Shown here in pieces: positions 44,445-54,620 of a DNA stretch of 64,000 nt; position 1 is the first letter of the stretch; every line of letters begins with the position of its first letter. The notes under the pieces were generated by a model that was not told the DNA's origin, searched no databases, and saw only the letters and a list, made by a program, of their open reading frames with translations. Position numbers and translations under genes: made by a program. Source of the DNA: Ancylobacter vacuolatus (GTDB lineage Bacteria; Pseudomonadota; Alphaproteobacteria; Rhizobiales; Xanthobacteraceae); the NCBI RefSeq assembly GCF_030813595.1, contig NZ_JAUSUH010000011.1:1-64000 (forward strand). The letters are read 5' to 3'.

Positions 44445-45659
44445 TCATTTCTGCAGCCAGCGCACCAGCCGGTCGGTCGCCTCAACCATCTGCGCCTCGC
44501 CGCGGGCAAAGCACATGCGGATATAGTTTTCCCCGCCGGGGCCGAAGGCGGTGCCGGGGGCGAGGCCGATGCCCGCCTCGTCGACCAGCTTCAGCGCGAG
44601 GGCACGCATGTCCGCCTCGCCCTCGACGCCGAAGAACATGTAGAAGGCGCCGGGCGGCGAGGCGAAGCGCACCCGGTTGGAGGTGGCGAGCCCCTTCGCC
44701 ACGATGTCGCGCCCGCGCCGCGCCCGCTCGATCTGGTGGGCGACGAAACTCTCGCCGCGCTCCAGCGCCGCCACGCCGGCCCGCTGCATGAAGGCGGCGA
44801 CGCCCGAGGTCGAATACTGGATCAGGTTCTCCAGCACCGGGCCGAGCGAGGGGTGCGCCTCGATCCAGCCGAGCCGCCAGCCGGTCATCGCCCAGTTCTT
44901 GGAGAAGGTCTGCACGAAAAGGATGCGGTCGTCCTCCTCCATCACGTCGTGGAAGGACGGCGCCAGGGCCGGGCCGCCCTCCTCCGCCTCATAGAAGAAG
45001 CGGCCATAGATCTCGTCGGCGACGATCCACAGCCCATGCCGGCGGGCGATGTCGAGCACGCCGCGCAGTGTGTCCGGGGAAGCGACGAAGCCGGTGGGGT
45101 TGGCCGGCGAATTGATGAAGATCACCCGCGTGCGCGGCGTCACCGCGCTCTCCAGCCGGTCGAGATCGAGCCAGAAGCCGCGTGTTTCATCGAAGGAGAA
45201 CGGCACGAAGACCGGCCGCGCGCCGACCACCTCGGCCGCCGCCGCCGCGTTCGGCCAGGAGGGCGAGGGGATGAGGATTTCGTCGCCCGCCGACAGGGTG
45301 AGCGCCAGCGCCACCTGAATGGCCTGCATGCCCGAGCCGGTGACGTAGTAGCGCTCCGGGTCGTCCGCCACGCCATAGAGCCGGTGCATGTAGCGGGCGA
45401 GCGCGGCGCGCAGCTCGGGAATGCCGCGCTGCCAGGTGTAGAAGGTCTCCCCCGCCGCCAGCGAACGGGTCGCCGCCTCGCTGATGAAGGCCGGGGTCGG
45501 CAGATCGCCCTCGCCGGCCCAGAGCGGGATCAGCCCCTCGTGCCGGCGGCCATAATTCATCACCTCGACAATGCCGCTTTCCGGCAGGGAGAGCGCCTGC
45601 GGGCGGATATGGTCGAGCAGCGAGGGCTTGGCGAAGAAGGGCGCGGCGTCGGCGGACAT
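44445..45659 (-). CDS. PLP-dependent aminotransferase, class I/II
   Basis: 404 aa fold-type I aminotransferase. Substrate loop and PLP sites: TGSGMQAIQVAL, NSPANPTGF, DEIYGRFFY and the Schiff-base lysine in TFSKNWAMTGWRLGW. The C-terminal arginine for the substrate carboxylate is in YIRMCFARG. Similar to aspartate/aromatic-type enzymes; the exact amino acid cannot be told. Its neighbours (fixL on one side, rfb operon on the other) give no clue. Start at 45659. Confidence 0.9.
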   Translation of the reverse strand: MSADAAPFFAKPSLLDHIRPQALSLPESGIVEVMNYGRRHEGLIPLWAGEGDLPTPAFISEAATRSLAAGETFYTWQRGIPELRAALARYMHRLYGVADDPERYYVTGSGMQAIQVALALTLSAGDEILIPSPSWPNAAAAAEVVGARPVFVPFSFDETRGFWLDLDRLESAVTPRTRVIFINSPANPTGFVASPDTLRGVLDIARRHGLWIVADEIYGRFFYEAEEGGPALAPSFHDVMEEDDRILFVQTFSKNWAMTGWRLGWIEAHPSLGPVLENLIQYSTSGVAAFMQRAGVAALERGESFVAHQIERARRGRDIVAKGLATSNRVRFASPPGAFYMFFGVEGEADMRALALKLVDEAGIGLAPGTAFGPGGENYIRMCFARGEAQMVEATDRLVRWLQK

Positions 45660-45697
45660 GGGAGAACCTGAAAAAGGGCGCGGGGCGGGAGAGCTGC

Positions 45698-45736
45698 AAA
45701 AGCGCGGGCCGCCAGTCTACATCTGGCGGCCCGCGC
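45698..45736 (-). terminator. Strong terminator after rfbA
   Basis: A perfect 14-bp stem (45702-45715 with 45723-45736) with a 7-nt loop, followed on the minus strand by TTTT. Ends the rfbCBDA transcript before the aminotransferase gene. Confidence 0.88.
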
Positions 45737-45795
45737 GGATTCATCAAAAGAGATGAGCCGGCAATGAAGGAAAACGATGGATCGCGCGCGGCCGT

Positions 45796-46668
45796 TCAGC
45801 CTTCCTCGTCGGCGATGCGCAGCAGATAGGCGCCATAAGCCGACTTCCTCTGCGCCTCGCCGAGGCGGCGCAGCTGGGCGGCGTCGATGAAGCCGGCGCG
45901 GAAGGCGATCTCTTCCGGCGAGGCGATGCGCAGCCCCTGCCGGCTTTCCAGGATCTGCACGAACTGCGCCGCCTCGATCAGCGATTCCGGCGTGCCGGTG
46001 TCGAGCCAGGCGAAGCCCCGGCCCATCATCAGCACATTGAGCTCGCCGCTCTCCATATAGGCGCGGTTGACGTCGGTGATCTCGATCTCGCCGCGCGGCG
46101 AGGGTGCGAGCCCGGCGGCGATCTCCACCACCCGGTTGTCGTAGAAATAAAGCCCGGTCACCGCGAGATTGGAGCGCGGCACGGCCGGCTTTTCCTCGAT
46201 GGAGAGCACCTTGCCGCCCTCGCCCATCTCGACCACGCCGTAGCGCTCGGGGTCCTTGACCGGATAGCCGAACACGGTGGCGCCGGCCTCGCGCGCGGCC
46301 GCCTTGGCCAGCAGTTCCGGCAGGCCATGGCCGAAGAACAGATTGTCGCCGAGCACCAGCGCGACGGGATCGTCGCCAATGAAGTCGCGGCCGACGATGA
46401 AGGCATCCGCCAGCCCGCGCGGGCTTTCCTGCACCGCATAGCTGAGCCGCAGGCCGAACTGCGCGCCGTCGCCCAGCAGCTTCTGGAACAGCGGGCTGTC
46501 ATGCGGCGTGGTGATGACCAGAATGTCCCGGATCCCCGCCATCATCAGCGTGGTCAGCGGGTAATAGATCATCGGCTTGTCGTAGACCGGCAGCAACTGC
46601 TTCGACACCACCAGCGTGATCGGGTGAAGCCGCGTGCCGGAGCCGCCGGCGAGGATGATGCCCTTCAT
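45796..46668 (-). CDS. rfbA: Glucose-1-phosphate thymidylyltransferase
   Basis: 290 aa. Makes dTDP-glucose from dTTP and glucose-1-phosphate, first step to dTDP-L-rhamnose. Nucleotide loop [12 protein letters not shown], then [23 protein letters not shown] and [13 protein letters not shown] are diagnostic of RmlA. Last gene of the operon rfbC-rfbB-rfbD-rfbA, 21 bp after rfbD. Confidence 0.97.
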   Translation of the reverse strand: MKGIILAGGSGTRLHPITLVVSKQLLPVYDKPMIYYPLTTLMMAGIRDILVITTPHDSPLFQKLLGDGAQFGLRLSYAVQESPRGLADAFIVGRDFIGDDPVALVLGDNLFFGHGLPELLAKAAAREAGATVFGYPVKDPERYGVVEMGEGGKVLSIEEKPAVPRSNLAVTGLYFYDNRVVEIAAGLAPSPRGEIEITDVNRAYMESGELNVLMMGRGFAWLDTGTPESLIEAAQFVQILESRQGLRIASPEEIAFRAGFIDAAQLRRLGEAQRKSAYGAYLLRIADEEG

Positions 46669-46689
46669 GTGCGTCCGTGTCCTGTGAGA

Positions 46690-47577
46690 TCAGCCCGCGG
46701 GAGAGGCGAGCAGCGCGTCGACCACCTCGGCCACACGGTCCTGCCAGGGCGCGGCGCGGATGCCGCTCGCCTGCGCGAACGCCTCGCTCGACAGTTCCGA
46801 ATTGGCCGGGCGGCGCGCCGGGGTGGGATAGTCCGCTGTCGCGATCGGCACGATCTCGGGATGGCGGCCGGTGTGCAGGCCGGCCCGCTCCAGTATCGCG
46901 GTGGCGAAGTCGAACCAGGTCGTCGCCCCGGTGCCGGCGAGGTGATAGGTGCCCGGCGCCAGCGCCCCCGCCGCCAGAGGCGCCGCTGCGGCCAGCAGGC
47001 CCTGCGCGATGTCGCGCGTCGCGGTGGGACAGCCGCGCTGGTCGGCGACGATGGTCAGCCGGTCGCGCTCGGCGGCGAGGCGCAGCATGGTCTTGAGGAA
47101 ATTGGCGCCGTGGATGCCATAGACCCAGGAGGTGCGGATGATGAGATGGCGCGCCAGCCCCGCCCGCACCGCCCGCTCACCCTCTTCCTTGGTGGCGCCA
47201 TAGACGCCGAGCGGGGAGACCGGGTCGCTCTCGACATAGGCGCCCTGCTTGGTGCCGTCGAAGACGTAGTCGGTGGAGAGGTGGATTAGCGCCGCGCCCT
47301 GTTCGGCGCAGGCCTGCGCGATCAGCCCGGGGGCCACCGCGTTGATGAGATGCGCCCGCTCGGGCTCGCTCTCGGCCCGGTCCACCGCCGTATAGGCGGC
47401 GGCGTTGATCACCACCTCCGGCCGTGCCGTCGCCAGCGCCCGCGCCAGCGCGGCGGCATCTGTTATGTCGAGCCCGGCATGGTCGAGCGCCACCAGCTCA
47501 TGGCCGGCCTCGCCCGCCCGGCCGGCGATCTCGCGGCCCACCTGCCCGCCGGCGCCAAGAAGCAGAAGCCGGCTCAT
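46690..47577 (-). CDS. rfbD: dTDP-4-dehydrorhamnose reductase
   Basis: 295 aa short-chain dehydrogenase-type enzyme for the last step to dTDP-L-rhamnose. Cofactor motif [32 protein letters not shown] (Tyr/Lys pair) and RTSWVYG. The ATG at 47577 overlaps the rfbB stop by four bases, so the genes are coupled. Confidence 0.96.
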   Translation of the reverse strand: MSRLLLLGAGGQVGREIAGRAGEAGHELVALDHAGLDITDAAALARALATARPEVVINAAAYTAVDRAESEPERAHLINAVAPGLIAQACAEQGAALIHLSTDYVFDGTKQGAYVESDPVSPLGVYGATKEEGERAVRAGLARHLIIRTSWVYGIHGANFLKTMLRLAAERDRLTIVADQRGCPTATRDIAQGLLAAAAPLAAGALAPGTYHLAGTGATTWFDFATAILERAGLHTGRHPEIVPIATADYPTPARRPANSELSSEAFAQASGIRAAPWQDRVAEVVDALLASPAG

Positions 47578-48653
47578 GTGGCGAGGCCGATGCGCTGGCG
47601 GGCATAGCGCGCCTTCAGCGGCTCCCACCAGCCGGCATTGTCGAGATACCAGCGCACGGTCTTCTCGATGCCGCTCTCGAAGGTCTCCGCCGGCACCCAG
47701 CCGAGTTCGCGCTGCAGCTTGCCGGCGTCGATGGCGTAGCGCGCATCATGGCCGGGGCGATCGGTGACGAAGGCGATGAGCTTTTCCCGCGCGCCGATTT
47801 TCGCGTCGGGCCTCACCCGGTCCATGATGGCGCAGATGGTGCGGACCACGTCGATGTTGCGGCGCTCATTATTGCCGCCGACATTGTAGCTCTCCCCCGG
47901 CCGCCCGCGGGTGGCGATGAGGTCGAGCGCCGCCGCGTGGTCGTCGACATAGAGCCAGTCGCGCACATTCTCGCCCTTGCCATAGACAGGCAGCGGTGCC
48001 CCTTCCAGCGCGTTGAGGATGGTGAGCGGGATCAGCTTTTCCGGGAAATGGTAGGGGCCGTAATTGTTCGAGCAGTTCGACATCACCACCGGCAGCCCAT
48101 AGGTGTGGAACCAGGCCCGCACCAGATGGTCGGAGGAGGCCTTGGAGGCCGAATAGGGCGAATTGGGCTGGTAGGGCGTGTCCTCATGGAACAGCCCTTC
48201 CGCGCCCAGCGTGCCGAACACCTCGTCGGTGGAGATGTGGTGGAAGCGGAAGCGCCCGCGCGCCGGGGCGTCGAGGGAGCGCCAATAGGCCAGCGTCTCG
48301 TCCAGCAGCGTGTAGGTGCCGACGATATTGGTGCGGATGAAGTCGCCCGGCCCGTCGATCGAGCGGTCGACATGCGACTCGGCGGCGAGGTGCATCACCA
48401 GGTCGGGACGGAACTCCGCCAGCGCGGCGCGGAACGCCGCGCCGTCGCAAATATCGGCCTGCAGGAAGCTGTGGCCGGGCAGATTGTGCACCTCGCCCAG
48501 CGAGGCGAGGTTGCCGGCATAGGTCAGCTTGTCATAGGTCAGCACCTGCCGGCCTTGCCGCACCAGCCGGCGCACCACGGCCGAACCGATGAAGCCGGCG
48601 CCGCCGGTGACGAGGATGCGCTGGGCGGGAACGCCGTGAATGGAAGCGCTCAT
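47574..48653 (-). CDS. rfbB: dTDP-glucose 4,6-dehydratase
   Basis: 359 aa extended SDR. NAD motif [15 protein letters not shown], active-site [10 protein letters not shown] and [10 protein letters not shown] (Tyr/Lys), and [14 protein letters not shown]. Converts dTDP-glucose to the 4-keto-6-deoxy sugar. Start ATG 48653, four bases after the rfbC stop. Confidence 0.97.
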   Translation of the reverse strand: MSASIHGVPAQRILVTGGAGFIGSAVVRRLVRQGRQVLTYDKLTYAGNLASLGEVHNLPGHSFLQADICDGAAFRAALAEFRPDLVMHLAAESHVDRSIDGPGDFIRTNIVGTYTLLDETLAYWRSLDAPARGRFRFHHISTDEVFGTLGAEGLFHEDTPYQPNSPYSASKASSDHLVRAWFHTYGLPVVMSNCSNNYGPYHFPEKLIPLTILNALEGAPLPVYGKGENVRDWLYVDDHAAALDLIATRGRPGESYNVGGNNERRNIDVVRTICAIMDRVRPDAKIGAREKLIAFVTDRPGHDARYAIDAGKLQRELGWVPAETFESGIEKTVRWYLDNAGWWEPLKARYARQRIGLAT

Positions 48654-48657
48654 GGCC

Positions 48658-49233
48658 TCACGCTCCCGCCGGCTCGAACACGAAGGGCGTCGCATAGTCG
48701 CGCAGCAGCGGCGCCGTGCGGTCCTTGCCCGAGAGGATCGCCGCCCCTTCCGCCACCGGCCAGTCGATCGCAAGGTCCGGGTCGTCCCAGCTTATGCCGG
48801 CGTCGTCTGCCGTCGAATAAGGCGCATCGACCTTGTAGGCGACCAGCGTATCGGGCTCCAGCGTGCAGAAGCCATGGGCGAAGCCGTGCGGCACCAGCAA
48901 TTGCTCGCCCCCGTCGGCGGTCAGCGTCGCCGCCACCCAATGGCCATAGCTCGGCGAGCCCTGCCGGATGTCGACCGCGACGTCGAAGATGGCGCCGCGT
49001 ACCGCCCGCACCAGCTTGGCCTGCGCCATTGGCGGGGTCTGGAAATGCAGCCCGCGCACCACGCCAACCTCGCGCGAAAGCGATTCATTGTCCTGCACGA
49101 AGGTGATGTCGAGGCCGAAGGCGTCGAATTCCGGCTTCTTGTAGGTCTCGCAGAAATAGCCCCGCGCATCGCCGTGCCGAACCGGCTGGACGAGGACGAC
49201 ATCGGGAATGGCAAGGCGGGTAAAGCTGGTCAT
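48658..49233 (-). CDS. rfbC: dTDP-4-dehydrorhamnose 3,5-epimerase
   Basis: 191 aa cupin-type epimerase. [34 protein letters not shown] (His in the catalytic dyad), and [21 protein letters not shown] are diagnostic. First gene of the rhamnose operon. I used the ATG at 49233; a GTG four codons earlier is an alternative. Rhamnose here probably feeds lipopolysaccharide or exopolysaccharide. Confidence 0.95.
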   Translation of the reverse strand: MTSFTRLAIPDVVLVQPVRHGDARGYFCETYKKPEFDAFGLDITFVQDNESLSREVGVVRGLHFQTPPMAQAKLVRAVRGAIFDVAVDIRQGSPSYGHWVAATLTADGGEQLLVPHGFAHGFCTLEPDTLVAYKVDAPYSTADDAGISWDDPDLAIDWPVAEGAAILSGKDRTAPLLRDYATPFVFEPAGA

Positions 49234-49323
49234 ATCGCTCTGCACTCGACGGGAACTCTCGCGCTTCTACCCGGTCTTGCGTTCCCATCACAGCCCTTGC
49301 GTGGCGGCGGAGCCGGCGGCGGT

Positions 49324-49752
49324 TCAGGCCTTCTTCGCCAGAATGTCGCGGATTTCCGCCAGCAGCACCTCCTCCTTGGTCGGCGGCGCGGGCAGCGGCG
49401 GCTCCTTCGCCGCGTTGCGGCGCAGCCGGTTGATGCCCTTGACGACCAGGAACAATATCCAGGCGATGATAAGAAAATTGATCACCACGGTGAGGAAATG
49501 GCCATAGGCGAACACAGCGCCCTGCTCGCGCGCGGCAGCGAGCGAGGTGGCGGTGACGCTGGAGGACAGGCCGACAAAGTAGTTGGAGAAATCCAGCCCG
49601 CCAAAGGCGGCACCGACGACGGGCATGAACAGGTCGGTGACGATCGATGACACGATCTGGCCGAAGGCGGCGCCGATGATCACGCCGATGGCGAGATCGA
49701 CCACATTGCCCTTCACCGCGAATTCGCGGAACTCGCTGAGAACCTTGCTCAT
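49324..49752 (-). CDS. mscL: Large-conductance mechanosensitive channel
   Basis: 142 aa. N-terminal helix [22 protein letters not shown] leads into TM1, then a periplasmic loop and TM2 ([20 protein letters not shown]), and a C-terminal basic RRNAAK plus cytoplasmic helix. This is a complete MscL, an emergency valve under hypo-osmotic shock. It stands alone with its own promoter region of about 150 bp. Confidence 0.97.
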   Translation of the reverse strand: MSKVLSEFREFAVKGNVVDLAIGVIIGAAFGQIVSSIVTDLFMPVVGAAFGGLDFSNYFVGLSSSVTATSLAAAREQGAVFAYGHFLTVVINFLIIAWILFLVVKGINRLRRNAAKEPPLPAPPTKEEVLLAEIRDILAKKA

Positions 49753-49908
49753 GAAACCTCCGACGTAAGGCTAGCCTAAGACACCACTGTGATACGGCGG
49801 ACCGGCGCGGGCAACCCTGCGCATGGCGCGCGCGCCGGCGCACGCATCTTGCCGGAGCGGGCGGGCGCGGCGCATAAAGGCAGCGGCTCCACGCCGCCGG
49901 GAGAGTGC

Positions 49909-52900
49909 ATGCTTCAGGCATGGTCCATCATCGCCGTCGCGCTCGTCTATATCGGCTTTCTCTTCGCCGTGGCGAGCTTCGGCGACCGGCGCCTGCCGCG
50001 GCGCGGGCGCGAGGGGCGGCCCTATATCTATTCGCTGTCGCTGGCGGTCTACTGCACCTCCTGGACCTTCTTCGGCTCGGTCGGCCTTGCCACCACGCAG
50101 GGCATCAACTTCCTGACCATCTATATCGGCCCTATCCTGGTCTTCGCGCTGGGAACGCCTTTCCTGCTGCGCATGGTGCGCCTCGCCAAGGCGCAGAACA
50201 TCACCTCGATCGCCGATTTCGTCGCCGCCCGTTATGGCAAGAGCCAGGGCGTGGCGGCGCTGGTGGCGTGCGTCGCCATTGTCGGCTCGCTGCCCTACAT
50301 CGCCCTGCAGCTGAAGGCGGTCTCCGCCTCGCTGCTGGCCATGCTCGGCGATTTCGAGGGGCTGGGCCTGCAATACCCGATGGTCGGCGACCTCGCCCTC
50401 ACCATTGCGGTGGCGATGGCGGTGTTCGCCGTGCTGTTCGGCACCCGCCATATCGACGCCACCGAGCATCAGGAAGGGCTGATGCTGGCGGTGGCGACCG
50501 AATCCATCGTCAAGCTGGTCAGCTTCCTGGCGGTGGGGCTTTTCGTCGTGTTCGGCATGTTCGCCGGCCCGTGGGACCTGTTCGAGAAGGCGGCCGAGAA
50601 GGGCGTGCTGCCGGTGCTGACCGACGGCTTCACGCTCGGCAGCTGGGCGGCGATGACGCTGCTCTCGGCGCTCGCCATCCTGCTGCTGCCGCGCCAGTTC
50701 CACGTCGCCGTGGTGGAGAACACCTCCGAGAACGAGATCCGCACCGCGCGCTGGCTGTTTCCGCTCTATCTCGTGCTGATCAACCTGTTCGTCATCCCCA
50801 TCGCCGTCGCCGGCCTCGTCGCCTTTCCGCCCGGCTTCATCGATGGCGACATGTATGTCGTCACCCTGCCGCTGTCGGCGGGGGCGCAGATCATGTCGCT
50901 GGTGGCCTTTGTCGGCGGCCTCTCCGCCGCCACCGCCATGGTGATCGTCGAGACGGTGGCGCTCGCCGTCATGGTGTCGAACGACATCTTCATGCCGCTG
51001 ATGGTGCGCGGCCGGCGGCTGCGGGAGGGCGAGGATTCCGGCCGCGCCGGCGCCCCGCCGGATCATGTCGACATGGGGCACCGCCTGCTCACGGTGCGGC
51101 GCATCGCCATCTTCGCCATTCTGCTGCTGGCCTATCTCTATTACCGCGTCACCGGCGAGGCGCAGCTGGCGCAGATCGGCCTGCTGTCCTTCGCCGCCGT
51201 CGCCCAGTTCGGGCCGGCGCTGCTGATCGGCCTGGTCTGGCGGCGCGGCACTGGCCTCGGCGCGCTGGCCGGCATCGCCGCCGGCATCGCGCTCTGGGCC
51301 TATACGCTGCTGCTGCCCAATCTGGTCGATGCCGGCCTGTTCAGCCCGGCACTGGTGAGCGAGGGGCCGATGGGCCTCGCCTTCCTGCGGCCGCAGGCGT
51401 TGTTCGGCGTGCAGGCGAGCCCGCTGGTGCATGGCGTGCTGTGGAGCCTCACGGTCAACGTGCTGGTGTTCTTCGCCGCCTCGATGATCCGCCGGCCCAC
51501 CCCGATCGAGCGGCTGCAGGCGAGCGTGTTCGTGCAGAGCGAGCATGTCCCCTCCGCCCCCAGTTTCCGGCTGTGGCGCTCGCCGGTGACGGTGGGCGAG
51601 CTGATCGCCACCGTCGCCCGCTATCTCGGCGAGGAGCGCACCCGCGCCTCGTTCGAGAGCGTGGCGGCGATGCGCGGCGTGTCGCTGGAGCCGGGGCGCG
51701 AGGCGGATTTCCAGCTCATCCGCTATGCCGAGCACCTGCTCGCCTCGGCCATCGGCGCCGCCTCCTCGCGGCTCGTGCTGTCGCTGATGCTGCGCAAGCG
51801 CACCGTCTCCACCAAGGCGGCGCTCAAGCTGCTCGACGACGCCTCCGCCGCCATCCAGTACAATCGCGAGATCCTGCAGACCGCGCTCGACCATGTGCGC
51901 CAGGGCATCGCCGTGTTCGACCGCGACCTGCGCCTCGTCACCTGGAACCGCCAGTTCGGCGAGATGCTGGACCTGCCGCCGGAAATCCTGCGCATCGGCG
52001 TCGGCATCGACCAGATCATCCGCTTCAACGCCGTTGCCGGCCAGTTCGGCCCCGGCACGGTGGAGGAGATCGTGCGCGAGAAGCTCTCGCGCTATGCCCG
52101 CCGCAATGTCGCCTTCCAGGAGCGCCTCGCCCCGCGCGGCGTGGTGATGGAGGTGCGGGTCAGCACCATGCCGGATGGCGGGGTGGTGGTGACCTTCACC
52201 GACATCACCCCGACGGTGGAAGCCGCCGAGGCGCTGGAGCGGGCGAACGAGACGCTGGAGCGGCGCGTGCGCGAGCGCACCAAGGCGCTGGAGAACCTCA
52301 ACACCCAGCTGGCGCAGGCGAAGTCCGAGGCGGACGAAGCCAACATCTCGAAAACCCGCTTCCTCGCCGCCGCCAGCCACGATATTTTGCAGCCGCTGAA
52401 CGCCGCCCGGCTCTATGCCACCAGCCTGGTCGAGCGTGCCGAAGGCGGCGACGATGCCCGCCTCGCCCGCAATGTCGATGCCTCGCTGGAGGCGGTGGAG
52501 GAAATTCTCGGCGCGCTGCTCGACATTTCCCGCCTCGACGCCGGGGCGCACAAGCCGGAATTCGCCGCGCTGCGGCTCGACGAGATCTTCCGCCAGCTCG
52601 ACGTCGAATTCGCCCCGATGGCGATGGAGAAGGGGCTGCGGCTCACCTTCGTGCCCAGTTCCGCCGCCGTGCGCTCCGACCGTCGCCTGCTGCGCCGCCT
52701 GCTGCAGAACCTCGTCTCCAACGCGATCAAATACACCCCGCGCGGCCGGGTGCTGGTGGGCGTGCGGCGCCGGCGCGGCAAGCTTCGCATTCAGGTGCTC
52801 GACACCGGGGTCGGGGTGCCTGTCAACAAGCAGAAGCTCATCTTCAAGGAATTCCTGCGCCTCGACGAGGGCGCCCGGGCGGCGCGCGGGCTGGGGCTCG

Positions 52901-53448
52901 GCCTCTCCATCGTCGAGCGCATCGCCCGCGTGCTCGGCCACGCCATCACCCTCGCCTCGACGCCCGGCAAGGGCTCGGTCTTTTCAGTCGAGCTGCCGGC
53001 CGCCCCGGCCATTCCCGCCCGCGAGGCGCCGTCTCCGCGCGCGGCCGCGCCGCTGGCGAGCCTGCAGGGGCTCACCGTGCTGTGCATCGACAACGACCCC
53101 GCCATTCTCGACGGCATGGAAACGCTGCTGAGCGGCTGGGGCTGCGAGGTGCTCAAAGCGCCGGGCATCGAGGAGGCGCTGGCCATGCTGCGCGAGCGGC
53201 GCACCCCGCCGGACGTGCTGCTGGTCGACTACCATCTCGACACCGGCGACGGCATCGAGGCGGCCAAGCAGCTGCGCTGGAAGCTCGGCCAGAGTCTGCC
53301 GGCGGTGCTGATCACCGCCGACCGCTCCAAGCGCGTGCGCGACGGCGCGAAGGCGACCGAGATGGAGGTGCTGAACAAGCCGGTGCGCCCGGCGGCGCTG
53401 CGCGCTTTGCTCGCCCAGTGCCGCGCCGCGCGGGCGGCGGCGGAGTGA
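49909..53448 (+). CDS. Sodium:solute symporter-hybrid histidine kinase fusion
   Basis: 1179 aa. Residues 1-500 have about 13 membrane segments of the PutP-type SSS transporter family (TSWTFFGSVGLATTQGINFL, NITSIADFVAARYGKSQGVA). A linker, a PAS domain (about 655-765), a coiled coil, HisKA with phospho-His824 (AAASHDILQPLNAAR), HATPase_c (SNAIKYTPRGR, GLGLGLSIVE) and a C-terminal receiver with Asp1107 (LLVDYHLDTGDG) follow. Related to CbrA and NahK/ErcS-like kinases. It may read flux or binding of a nutrient. ATG 49909 after GGGAG. A LuxR-type regulator gene lies convergent 370 bp beyond and is a plausible partner. Confidence 0.93.
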   Translation: MLQAWSIIAVALVYIGFLFAVASFGDRRLPRRGREGRPYIYSLSLAVYCTSWTFFGSVGLATTQGINFLTIYIGPILVFALGTPFLLRMVRLAKAQNITSIADFVAARYGKSQGVAALVACVAIVGSLPYIALQLKAVSASLLAMLGDFEGLGLQYPMVGDLALTIAVAMAVFAVLFGTRHIDATEHQEGLMLAVATESIVKLVSFLAVGLFVVFGMFAGPWDLFEKAAEKGVLPVLTDGFTLGSWAAMTLLSALAILLLPRQFHVAVVENTSENEIRTARWLFPLYLVLINLFVIPIAVAGLVAFPPGFIDGDMYVVTLPLSAGAQIMSLVAFVGGLSAATAMVIVETVALAVMVSNDIFMPLMVRGRRLREGEDSGRAGAPPDHVDMGHRLLTVRRIAIFAILLLAYLYYRVTGEAQLAQIGLLSFAAVAQFGPALLIGLVWRRGTGLGALAGIAAGIALWAYTLLLPNLVDAGLFSPALVSEGPMGLAFLRPQALFGVQASPLVHGVLWSLTVNVLVFFAASMIRRPTPIERLQASVFVQSEHVPSAPSFRLWRSPVTVGELIATVARYLGEERTRASFESVAAMRGVSLEPGREADFQLIRYAEHLLASAIGAASSRLVLSLMLRKRTVSTKAALKLLDDASAAIQYNREILQTALDHVRQGIAVFDRDLRLVTWNRQFGEMLDLPPEILRIGVGIDQIIRFNAVAGQFGPGTVEEIVREKLSRYARRNVAFQERLAPRGVVMEVRVSTMPDGGVVVTFTDITPTVEAAEALERANETLERRVRERTKALENLNTQLAQAKSEADEANISKTRFLAAASHDILQPLNAARLYATSLVERAEGGDDARLARNVDASLEAVEEILGALLDISRLDAGAHKPEFAALRLDEIFRQLDVEFAPMAMEKGLRLTFVPSSAAVRSDRRLLRRLLQNLVSNAIKYTPRGRVLVGVRRRRGKLRIQVLDTGVGVPVNKQKLIFKEFLRLDEGARAARGLGLGLSIVERIARVLGHAITLASTPGKGSVFSVELPAAPAIPAREAPSPRAAAPLASLQGLTVLCIDNDPAILDGMETLLSGWGCEVLKAPGIEEALAMLRERRTPPDVLLVDYHLDTGDGIEAAKQLRWKLGQSLPAVLITADRSKRVRDGAKATEMEVLNKPVRPAALRALLAQCRAARAAAE

Positions 53449-53460
53449 GGCCAGCCGCCG

Positions 53461-53811
53461 TCAGGGATGCGGAACCGGAAAGCCGTGCCTTTCGCTCAGG
53501 GCGGCGAGAATGCCGTCCTTGTCGGCGATGAAGTGCCGCCCTTCATGGCGTCCCGTCGCGTGGGGAGAGGTTTCTCCCGGGGCCAGTATGAGAAGCGGGA
53601 GGGACTGGTTCGTCGCGCCGGCGAGGAGGATGGCGGCATGGCGAGGTCGCGCCCACGCGATCCGCTCGATGTCGAGGCGCGTGGCCAGATGGGGGAAGGA
53701 GGCGAGCACGCCTTCGATCAGGGCACAGTGCCAGCAATAGAACAGCTGGCCGGGATAGGCCGGATCGGCAAAGCCGGGCCGCAGCAGCAACAGCGTATCC
53801 CGCCCCGCCAT
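53461..53811 (-). CDS. DUF3088 family protein with CxxC motif
   Basis: 116 aa. It begins RDTLLLLRPGFADPAYPGQLFYCWHC; the CWHC at about residues 26-29 resembles a thioredoxin-type redox motif, and the rest could complete a small alpha/beta fold. Function unknown. ATG 53811 lies four bases after the stop of the LuxR-type regulator, so the two are one transcript. It converges on the hybrid kinase. Confidence 0.8.
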   Translation of the reverse strand: MAGRDTLLLLRPGFADPAYPGQLFYCWHCALIEGVLASFPHLATRLDIERIAWARPRHAAILLAGATNQSLPLLILAPGETSPHATGRHEGRHFIADKDGILAALSERHGFPVPHP

Positions 53812-53815
53812 CCGC

Positions 53816-54487
53816 TCACCCCGCCGGCTGCGAGCCCTGCGCCCAGGTGCCGCCCTCGATCTTGGAAGCGGCAATCACCGCCTGGGTGCGGCTCTCCACC
53901 CCGAGCTTTTGCAGGATGGCGGAGACATGCGCCTTCACCGTCGCCTCGGAGACGCCGAGCTCATAGGCGATCTGCTTGTTCAGCAGCCCCTCGGACAGCA
54001 TCATCAGCACCCGCACCTGCTGCGGGGTCAGCGTGGCGAGGCGGGAGACGAGGGCCTGCGTCTCCTTGTCGGCGCCGCCGGCGAGGTCGACATCGGGCGG
54101 GGTCCAGGTGCGGCCCTCCAGCACGGCGGCGATGGCGGCGCGCATGGTTTCCACCGCGCTGGTCTTCGGGATGAAGCCCGAGGCGCCGAATTCCATGCAG
54201 TTGCGGATGACGCCGGATTCCTCATTGGCGGAAACCACCACCACCGGAATGCCGGGATATTGCGCGCGCAAATACATCAGCCCGGAAAAGCCACGCACGC
54301 CGGGCATGGTGAGGTCGAGCAGGATGAGATCGAGGTCGCTCTCGCGCTCCAGCAGCGCCTGAAGATCCTCGAAGCCGCCGGCCTCGAACAGCTCCGCCGC
54401 TGGAAACTGGCGGGCCACCGCCTCGCGCAGCGCGCCCCGGAACAGCGGGTGATCATCGGCGATCACCAGCCGGAAACTCGTCGTCAT
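53816..54487 (-). CDS. LuxR/NarL-family response regulator
   Basis: 223 aa from ATG 54487 (a GTG two codons earlier is possible). Receiver domain with acidic pocket ADDH (10-13) and phospho-acceptor Asp58 (LILLDLTMPG). C-terminal helix-turn-helix (LTPQQVRVLMMLSEGLLNKQ, SEATVKAHVSAILQKL). Close in style to AgmR/ErdR regulators that pair with CbrA-like or ErcS-like kinases, and the hybrid kinase next door fits. The downstream DUF3088 gene is co-transcribed. Confidence 0.9.
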   Translation of the reverse strand: MTTSFRLVIADDHPLFRGALREAVARQFPAAELFEAGGFEDLQALLERESDLDLILLDLTMPGVRGFSGLMYLRAQYPGIPVVVVSANEESGVIRNCMEFGASGFIPKTSAVETMRAAIAAVLEGRTWTPPDVDLAGGADKETQALVSRLATLTPQQVRVLMMLSEGLLNKQIAYELGVSEATVKAHVSAILQKLGVESRTQAVIAASKIEGGTWAQGSQPAG

Positions 54488-54620
54488 ATCCACGCGCAGC
54501 GGCCCCTTCCACCTGCACAGACCCGCTCTCGGCGCAGGCCGGCACCGCGATCATGGTGCGGACGGCCCGCCACCGCAAGCCGCCGGGCCTTGGAGGCCTG
54601 AACAGGTCAATGTTCGACCT

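Noticed and set aside
49771..52941. 1056-codon open frame on the minus strand
   Set aside because: Lies opposite the transporter-kinase gene; composition is His/Gln/Arg/Gly-rich low complexity as expected for the antisense of high-GC coding DNA, with no domain.
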